From: Candidatus Omnitrophota bacterium
GTDB taxonomy: Bacteria > Omnitrophota > Gorgyraeia > Zapsychrales > Fredricksoniimonadaceae
Assembly (NCBI GenBank): GCA_015232565.1
Contig: JADFZK010000033.1
Span: 1 to 36,099 of the forward strand
DNA length: 36,099 nucleotides
Direction: 5' to 3'
Positions 32,501-36,099 of this stretch are shown here, in pieces. A program made the translations under genes and the position numbers. The notes below the pieces were generated by a model. That model saw only the letters and a program-made list of their open reading frames with translations, was not told the origin of the DNA and ran no database searches. The stretch's first letter is position 1. Every line of letters begins with the position of its first letter.

Positions 32501-33562
32501 TTACTTTGATCTTTTTCCATTGCTGGCAGGACTTGTATTTTCGATCAGTTTAACAACACGATCAAAGTCTGACTCAGCCATGCGATCTTGAGCAACCCGG
32601 TACTTCTCGTATTCACTTTCTGCCAAAGCCACCGCAACTTCATGGCTTATCTTTCCACTATTCCGTAGTATTTCTTTCTCGTTAAAGTGCAAAAAGGCAT
32701 CCAATTTCTGCACCCAATCTTTCATGTTCATGACAACGCCTCTTTGTGCCTGAAGTTCAGCGTAATCAAGATACATCGAAACGACTCTGTTCAGCCCATT
32801 CAATTCCTTCTTATCAAGATAGTTCTTGGCAATACTCACATCCGTCTTGCGAATAGCCCCCTTGGGTGACATTTTCCAATTCGTAAGCCCCATGTTAGGT
32901 TTCTCACTACTAACCCTGGCATGAATGATCTCTGCTGCCGTCTGTCCCGAAATTGCAAAGTGCAGCTTATTTTGCACCATTGCGAAGAAACTCTTTGTAA
33001 TTTCTTCACTAGGATCATAATCGGCACTGCATTGAGCGTAAATATCGGTTATCTTTTGATAAAATCTCCGCTCACTGGAACGAATATCACGGATCCGTGC
33101 CAACTGCTCTTCAAAATAATCCTTACCAAAAATGTTATTAGGTTCTTTCAGGCGGTCGTCATCCATCGCAAAACCTTTGACGATGTACTCCTTTAGCACC
33201 TGAGTCGCCCAGATACGAAAATGCGTCGCCTGCCTTGAATTGACACGATAGCCGACAGAAATGATCGCATCCAGATTATAAAACTCAACATTTCTGGAAA
33301 CAGAACGCCCCCCTTCCGCTTGAACTTGTGCAATTTTTGCACAGGTTGCGTTCTTATCCAATTCACCATCCTGAAAGATGTTTTGAAGATGTTTGGTAAC
33401 GACACTTCTCTCAACACCGAATAGATCAGCGATCTTTGCCTGCGTTAGCCATACAGTCTCATCACGCAGAAATATCTCCACCTTGATCTTACATTCCGGT
33501 GAAGTATAAAGCAGGAACTCGGTAAAACTATTTTGAGGGACGATCGCTTGTTTTCTTTTCAT
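32501..33562 (-). CDS. RhuM-family protein (virulence RhuM / phage-type DNA-binding)
   Basis: The 353-aa protein has the RhuM pattern: KVEIFLRDETVWLTQAKIADLFGVERSVVTKHLQNIFQDGEL (winged or helix-turn-helix start, residues 30-70), then RNVEFYNLDAIISVGYRVNSRQATHFRIWATQVLKEYIVKGFAMDDDRL and GKDYFEEQLARIRDIRSSERRFYQKITDIYA. Family members are found in mobile islands and near restriction or toxin-like genes; their biochemical role is unknown. ATG 33562 is chosen; a GTG three codons upstream is possible. The Shine-Dalgarno is weak. It follows the hypothetical exported gene by 13 nt, and a T-run at 32434-32440 (minus strand) may end the transcript. Base composition here is AT-richer than in the core genes. 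Confidence 0.85.
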   Translation of the reverse strand: MKRKQAIVPQNSFTEFLLYTSPECKIKVEIFLRDETVWLTQAKIADLFGVERSVVTKHLQNIFQDGELDKNATCAKIAQVQAEGGRSVSRNVEFYNLDAIISVGYRVNSRQATHFRIWATQVLKEYIVKGFAMDDDRLKEPNNIFGKDYFEEQLARIRDIRSSERRFYQKITDIYAQCSADYDPSEEITKSFFAMVQNKLHFAISGQTAAEIIHARVSSEKPNMGLTNWKMSPKGAIRKTDVSIAKNYLDKKELNGLNRVVSMYLDYAELQAQRGVVMNMKDWVQKLDAFLHFNEKEILRNSGKISHEVAVALAESEYEKYRVAQDRMAESDFDRVVKLIENTSPASNGKRSK

Positions 33563-33575
33563 TAGTATCACTTCA

Positions 33576-33998
33576 CTATTTCATCGATTTTATATGACTG
33601 AGATGATCGTAATCTAAAATACTGGTCTCAGCATTATAATCAATCGCCACATAATAGTGCTTGAGTTCTGTTTTACCCTCATATTTCTTCAGATACAATA
33701 AAGCTTTGTGCGGCAATGCACCTTTCAACGTATAGAAATAATAGCCGATTGTAATTACATCCGAATCAATTTTTCCTTTTTTAACTTCTAAAATGCGATA
33801 TTTTGCAAAATGTATCTTATCGCCCCCTTCTTCTGCGACCAATTCTCCAATCGCAGTAATACGTTTTTCTGGGTCGTTCTCAAACTGGGACGGGATTTGA
33901 CTTTTCTCCATCTCGATCCCAAATTTGTCGGAATTTTGTTGAGCATATCCAGTCACTGCCATAAAAAAGATCAAAATTCCAAAGATAATTTTCCTCAT
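33576..33998 (-). CDS. Hypothetical exported protein
   Basis: The 140-aa protein has a short signal peptide (MRKIIFGILIFFMAVTGYAQQ, cleavage near 19) and a mature domain of alternating strands (ITAIGELVAEEGGDKIHFAKYRILEVKKGKI, VITIGYYFYTLKGALPHKALLYLKKYEGK). This is typical of small periplasmic or secreted domains, but no family is recognised. AAGGAAAG lies just before ATG 33998. It sits in tandem with the RhuM gene, which is an odd pairing and suggests recent assembly of this stretch. Confidence 0.65.
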   Translation of the reverse strand: MRKIIFGILIFFMAVTGYAQQNSDKFGIEMEKSQIPSQFENDPEKRITAIGELVAEEGGDKIHFAKYRILEVKKGKIDSDVITIGYYFYTLKGALPHKALLYLKKYEGKTELKHYYVAIDYNAETSILDYDHLSHIKSMK

Positions 33999-34128
33999 TC
34001 TTTCCTTTCCTTCGGGAGCGTGCCATATAAAGATTCCACCAGCAACAAAGACCCAATCTCATCCCTTGCAATCTCTTGATCAAGTTTAAACAAAGCTAAG
34101 AGAAATTCAAACATATTCCTTTTATCGA

Positions 34129-34156
34129 GACCCTAAAAAGAATCCTTTTCAGGGTC
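34129..34156. terminator. Hairpin, possible terminator
   Basis: GACCCT (34129-34134) pairs with AGGGTC (34151-34156), and AAAAG (34136-34140) with CTTTT (34145-34149), across one mismatch, around a 4-nt loop. The plus side continues into a T-rich CTCGTTTCTTTCC. It lies 131 nt before the hypothetical exported gene on the minus strand. Confidence 0.45.
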
Positions 34157-34182
34157 CTCGTTTCTTTCCTAATATAAACACA

Positions 34183-34213
34183 AAACCCTCGCCCATACGG
34201 GTAGAGGGTTTTT
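34183..34213. terminator. Bidirectional intrinsic terminator downstream of tRNA-Ser
   Basis: AAACCCTC (34183-34190) and GAGGGTTT (34204-34211) form an 8-bp stem, with an inner CCC/GGG stem around ATAC. T-runs flank both sides (TTTTT on plus; TTTTGTGTTT on minus). It is placed to end the minus-strand tRNA-Ser transcript. Confidence 0.75.
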
Positions 34214-34240
34214 ACTTGTAACGAATTCTTAATACAGGCT

Positions 34241-34380
34241 CCGACAGCCCCGAAGGCCTATTGGCCCTCAGGCGGCTGTTGGGACGATTTTTGAAGAATC
34301 CTTCACTACACCGTCCCGACAGCCCCGAAGGCCTATTGGCCCTCAGGCGGCTGTTGGGACGATTTTTGAAGAATCCTTCA
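34241..34380. repeat. Exact 65-nt tandem duplication abutting tRNA-Ser
   Basis: Copies at 34241-34305 and 34316-34380 are identical over 65 nt (period 75). Each unit folds: CCGACAGCC pairs with GGCTGTTGG, with an inner GGCC-TATT-GGCC hairpin. The end of the second copy (GATTTTTGAAG...) forms an 11-bp hairpin with CTTCAAAAATC, which runs directly into the tRNA 3' end. An apparent 87-aa frame across it is only the repeat read through and is not called. Confidence 0.9.
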
Positions 34381-34385
34381 AAAAT

Positions 34386-34470
34386 CGGAGAAGGTGAGAT
34401 TCGAACTCACGGACCCTTGCGGGTCAACGGTTTTCAAGACCGCCGCCATCGGCCACTCGGCCACCTCTCC
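34386..34470 (-). tRNA. tRNA-Ser (UGA anticodon)
   Basis: The 85-nt gene folds with acceptor stem GGAGAGG/CTTCTCC (one G-T pair) and a discriminator G (34386), as serine tRNAs require. It has D-arm GCCGAGTGGCCGATGGC, anticodon loop CTTGAAA (anticodon TGA), and the long variable arm GACCCGCAAGGGTC characteristic of class II tRNAs. T-arm GTGAGTTCGAATCTCAC completes it. CCA is not encoded. It reads UCA and, by wobble, other UCN codons. Confidence 0.97.
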
Positions 34471-34527
34471 AAAAATTTATACGCAATTTCCAGACACACC
34501 TGCCAGACGCCAGAAAAACAATAACAA

Positions 34528-34555
34528 AACCCTCTCCCATACGGGCAAAGGGTCT
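34528..34555 (-). terminator. Intrinsic terminator after the DUF4160-DUF2442 genes
   Basis: On the minus strand ACCCT...AGGGT with an inner CCC/GGG around GTAT is followed by TTTTGTTATTGTTTTT. The core (CCCATACGGG on plus) is the same as in the terminator at 34183-34213, so the tRNA gene is bracketed by two near-copies. Confidence 0.65.
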
Positions 34556-34680
34556 TAAAATTCACGGATTTTGATATAATACCGTAGACCCGCAGGCTTT
34601 ACAGCCATCAAGCGACTAACGATGCAATTTATAAAGACTCCTCTAAGAAATAGGGAAGTCGTTGCCGCTAGGCGAACCAA

Positions 34681-34926
34681 TCAATTAACCTTTGATGCCT
34701 GGAAGCTTTCGTAAAGAGCATCCGGGGCCAAATCAGCGCCGTTGGGCCAAGTAACAACACCAAAATCATCAATCCGAGCCTGCGCAAAAATACTTTCATC
34801 CTTAAGAGGTTCAAATACAGGGCCAAAAAGACGATCCGATAACGTCACAACTCCATGCAGGCCATCTTCAAAAGAAACTTCGAGACGATAACCATCAAGA
34901 ACTTTTAGCTGAGTTACCTTCTCCAT
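34681..34926 (-). CDS. DUF2442 protein
   Basis: The 81-aa protein matches the DUF2442 pattern: VLDGYRLEVSFEDGLHGVVTLSDRL, then a DDFGVVTWPNGADLAPDALYE segment. It is a small alpha/beta fold with no known activity. It follows the DUF4160 gene by 10 nt, a pairing that is common across bacteria and widely suspected to be a toxin-antitoxin-like or mobile module (not proven). Transcription would end at the hairpin at 34528-34555. The 120-nt gap to the tRNA holds no other gene that I can see. Confidence 0.88.
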   Translation of the reverse strand: MEKVTQLKVLDGYRLEVSFEDGLHGVVTLSDRLFGPVFEPLKDESIFAQARIDDFGVVTWPNGADLAPDALYESFQASKVN

Positions 34927-34936
34927 ACTTCCTCCA

Positions 34937-35197
34937 TTACTCCAAAGGAGTAATATCCTTCAAAGGTTTGTGGTTCTCAGCCAGAGACCAGTCTTGCAAT
35001 AATTCATCACGGTGTAGCGATGCCCACTCCAAAACCAAGCCTAAAACGCGCTGAGGTAATTTGCCCTTCATAACGCGCAATGTTGCGATTTCAATGGCAG
35101 CTGTATGATCACCATAATAAGCATGAAAATGAGCTGGCGAATGCTCATCAAAATACATGCGAATAAAGACACCAAAGAATGTGCTAATCGTCGGCAT
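34937..35197 (-). CDS. DUF4160 protein
   Basis: The 86-aa protein starts MPTISTFFGVFIRMYFDEHSPAHFHAYYGDHTAAIEI, the DUF4160 signature with the HSPxHFHA histidines. It continues with LRVMKGKLPQRVLGLVLEWASLHRDELLQDW, where the HRDEL acidic-basic helix is conserved. The clustered histidines could bind metal, but function is unknown. GAGGGGAG precedes ATG 35197. It is coupled to the DUF2442 gene downstream. Confidence 0.9.
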   Translation of the reverse strand: MPTISTFFGVFIRMYFDEHSPAHFHAYYGDHTAAIEIATLRVMKGKLPQRVLGLVLEWASLHRDELLQDWSLAENHKPLKDITPLE

Positions 35198-35492
35198 TGT
35201 ACTCTCCCCTCACAGGTTCGCGTCAACGACTACTCAAGAAAGAGTTCTGATTCGCCTCGTCGAGAGGGTTCACTTCAAAATAAAACGGACGCGACTGCAA
35301 CCAATTAGAACCGCGTCCCTAATAACTACAAAGATCATTATTGAACCAATTCAATCTCAACCTTTATACCAGAGGTTCGCAGAAAAAGCAACCGAACTTC
35401 ATGCTTTAGGAATGTCACAACGGGAAATCGCCGCAGCCCTTCATGTCAGTAGGAGGATCATTCGCTCTGCCTTGGAACACAACGACAAATGA
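35157..35492 (+). pseudogene. C-terminal helix-turn-helix remnant
   Basis: The last 50 residues of this frame (LYQRFAEKATELHALGMSQREIAAALHVSRRIIRSALEHN, about 35345-35489) are a clean Hin/homeodomain-like helix-turn-helix (GMSQREIAAALHVSRRIIRSAL). The upstream part is low-complexity, overlaps DUF4160 on the other strand and has no sensible start or Shine-Dalgarno. I take it as the 3' remnant of a recombinase, transposase or resolvase-type regulator. A short stand-alone HTH starting at a non-ATG codon cannot be excluded. Confidence 0.4.
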
Positions 35493-35520
35493 CCAAAATG
35501 TCCTATTATTGACACCACTA

Positions 35521-35559
35521 TTTCCCACAAGTCATTGCATAACAATAACTTGTGGGGAA
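35521..35559. repeat. Inverted repeat between two convergent HTH frames
   Basis: CCCACAAGT (35524-35532) and ACTTGTGGG (35548-35556) pair, with ATTG/CAAT inside across one C-A mismatch, giving a 14-position stem and a 5-nt loop. It lies between the convergent ends at 35492 and 35586. No T-run follows on either strand. It may be a terminator or the end of a mobile element. Confidence 0.6.
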
Positions 35560-35585
35560 TACAGCGGTAGTCAAGGACACGCCGA

Positions 35586-35900
35586 TCAGTTCTGTTGATA
35601 CTTTAATTTTAACTTCTCAAAAACACTGATCATATCCAGCTCAACCTGATGCGCCGCCTTCATGGCTTCAAGCTTCTCCATCAGCTTAAGCCCAGGCGTA
35701 TTCGCTAAGCAAATGTAATATGCCTCTCTTGCCTGAAACCGGCGAGAGATACTCGCAAAAATATTATTAAAGCAATTTCCATCTTCAAAATTCGATTGCT
35801 CCTCACGCATCTCCTTTTGATACCGCCGGACCGTCCGCGAAGACTTTCCAAGAATATTAGCGATCATATTCTCCGTATAGCCCCGACTTTCCCATAACAA
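35586..35900 (-). CDS. Helix-turn-helix protein, 5' end uncertain
   Basis: The frame encodes LLWESRGYTENMIANILGKSSRTVRRYQKEMREEQ, a homeodomain-like helix-turn-helix, followed by a helical domain (FNNIFASISRRFQAREAYYICLANTPGLKLMEKLEAMKAAHQVELDMISVFEKLKLKYQQN). TTG 35900 is a formal start. The in-frame codons upstream (EIALKLVDQTKLYQCI) continue the helix sensibly up to a TAA at about 35956, with only ATT or CTG as possible starts. The true start is therefore probably upstream at a rare codon, or the gene is frame-disrupted. It resembles phage or plasmid replication/terminase-type HTH proteins. Confidence 0.5.
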   Translation of the reverse strand: MLWESRGYTENMIANILGKSSRTVRRYQKEMREEQSNFEDGNCFNNIFASISRRFQAREAYYICLANTPGLKLMEKLEAMKAAHQVELDMISVFEKLKLKYQQN

Positions 35901-35956
35901 AATACACTGATAGAGCTTGGTCTGATCAACCAGCTTTAATGCAATCTCGCCGGATT

Positions 35957-36099
35957 ATATGTGCTTACAAGTCACGGCAGCCGTCATTGATTTTATTGCT
36001 TTAGGATTGCTAAGCATTTCTCTTTCTTTGTTCAGCAGCTTCCCTGTGTAGACTCTCACAATAATCCGTCTTATTTTCTCACATTAAACTGAACCTCTC
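35957..36099. other. Window end without a supported gene
   Basis: I see no convincing coding frame, tRNA or promoter in this 143-nt stretch. It follows the uncertain 5' end of the HTH frame, so it may contain the disrupted beginning of that gene. Confidence 0.4.

Noticed and set aside
32406-32591. 61-aa plus-strand frame preceded by GGAGG
   Set aside because: Half of it lies antisense to the end of the RhuM gene and the protein shows no family features.
34241-34380. CRISPR array
   Set aside because: Only two repeat units of 65 nt with a 10-nt gap, and no cas genes; the pattern is a simple tandem duplication.
34261-34524. 87-aa plus-strand frame with internal repeat
   Set aside because: It is produced by the 65-nt tandem duplication and runs through the tRNA-Ser gene on the other strand; it is not a protein gene.

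Overview
The window looks like chromosomal DNA of a Gram-negative bacterium. The best phylum guess is Candidatus Omnitrophota (formerly OP3). The diderm call rests on a two-partner-secretion (TPS) outer-membrane transporter, a SurA-like periplasmic chaperone and several lipoproteins. The Omnitrophota call is inferential: the first open frame looks like the N-terminus of a secreted protein I associate with that phylum, and the mix of MEP, SUF, PTS-EI and envelope genes fits.

Layout. 1-620: truncated exported protein. 630-4616: histidinol phosphatase, then the two Fe-S enzymes of the MEP isoprenoid pathway (ispG divergent from ispH), and murB behind ispH. 4657-10807: one minus-strand Fe-S assembly operon, nfu-rrf2-sufBCDSU, behind a near-consensus promoter that carries two palindromes. 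10919-12718: a PTS enzyme I homologue. 12829-14397: response regulator / entericidin / DUF1328 / BON operon. 14563-21391: five-gene TPS operon (tpsB, tpsA, SurA-like chaperone, HAMP membrane protein, HExxH protein). 21530-25100: diguanylate cyclase and a FixL/FixJ-type signalling cassette. 25205-25836: small membrane protein and lipoprotein. 25924-31378: three translationally coupled genes for glycolipid or envelope chemistry (GtrA-glycosidase fusion, truncated adenylation-ACP-acyltransferase protein, GT4 glycosyltransferase). 31431-32286: exported protein and small lipoprotein. 32501-36099: accessory-looking, AT-richer region with a RhuM-family protein, tRNA-Ser(UGA) next to an exact 65-nt tandem repeat, a DUF4160/DUF2442 pair and HTH fragments.

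Main discovery. Five minus-strand transcripts share an almost identical promoter. A partly palindromic 20-bp element (plus strand CAATTGWACCYGGGTATAAY, with one variant base at the centre in one copy) overlaps the -35 box by exactly 3 nt. It is followed by a 16-17-nt spacer and a -10 box (TAATAT, TACAAT, TAGAAT, TAAAAT, TACAAT). The five transcripts are response regulator-entericidin-DUF1328-BON, the TPS operon, a small protein plus diguanylate cyclase, a 47-aa membrane protein plus lipoprotein, and an exported protein plus small lipoprotein. This defines a local envelope regulon from sequence alone. A FixJ-family regulator and its likely kinase, whose LOV-like PAS domain lacks the photoactive cysteine, lie in the middle and are the natural candidate controllers.

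Other notable items: a response regulator that runs in frame, without a stop, into an entericidin lipoprotein that has its own ribosome-binding site; an adenylation enzyme reduced to its C-terminal lid but still fused to ACP and acyltransferase domains; and three small genes found by reading the gaps (47-aa membrane protein, 56-aa lipoprotein, 44-aa entericidin).
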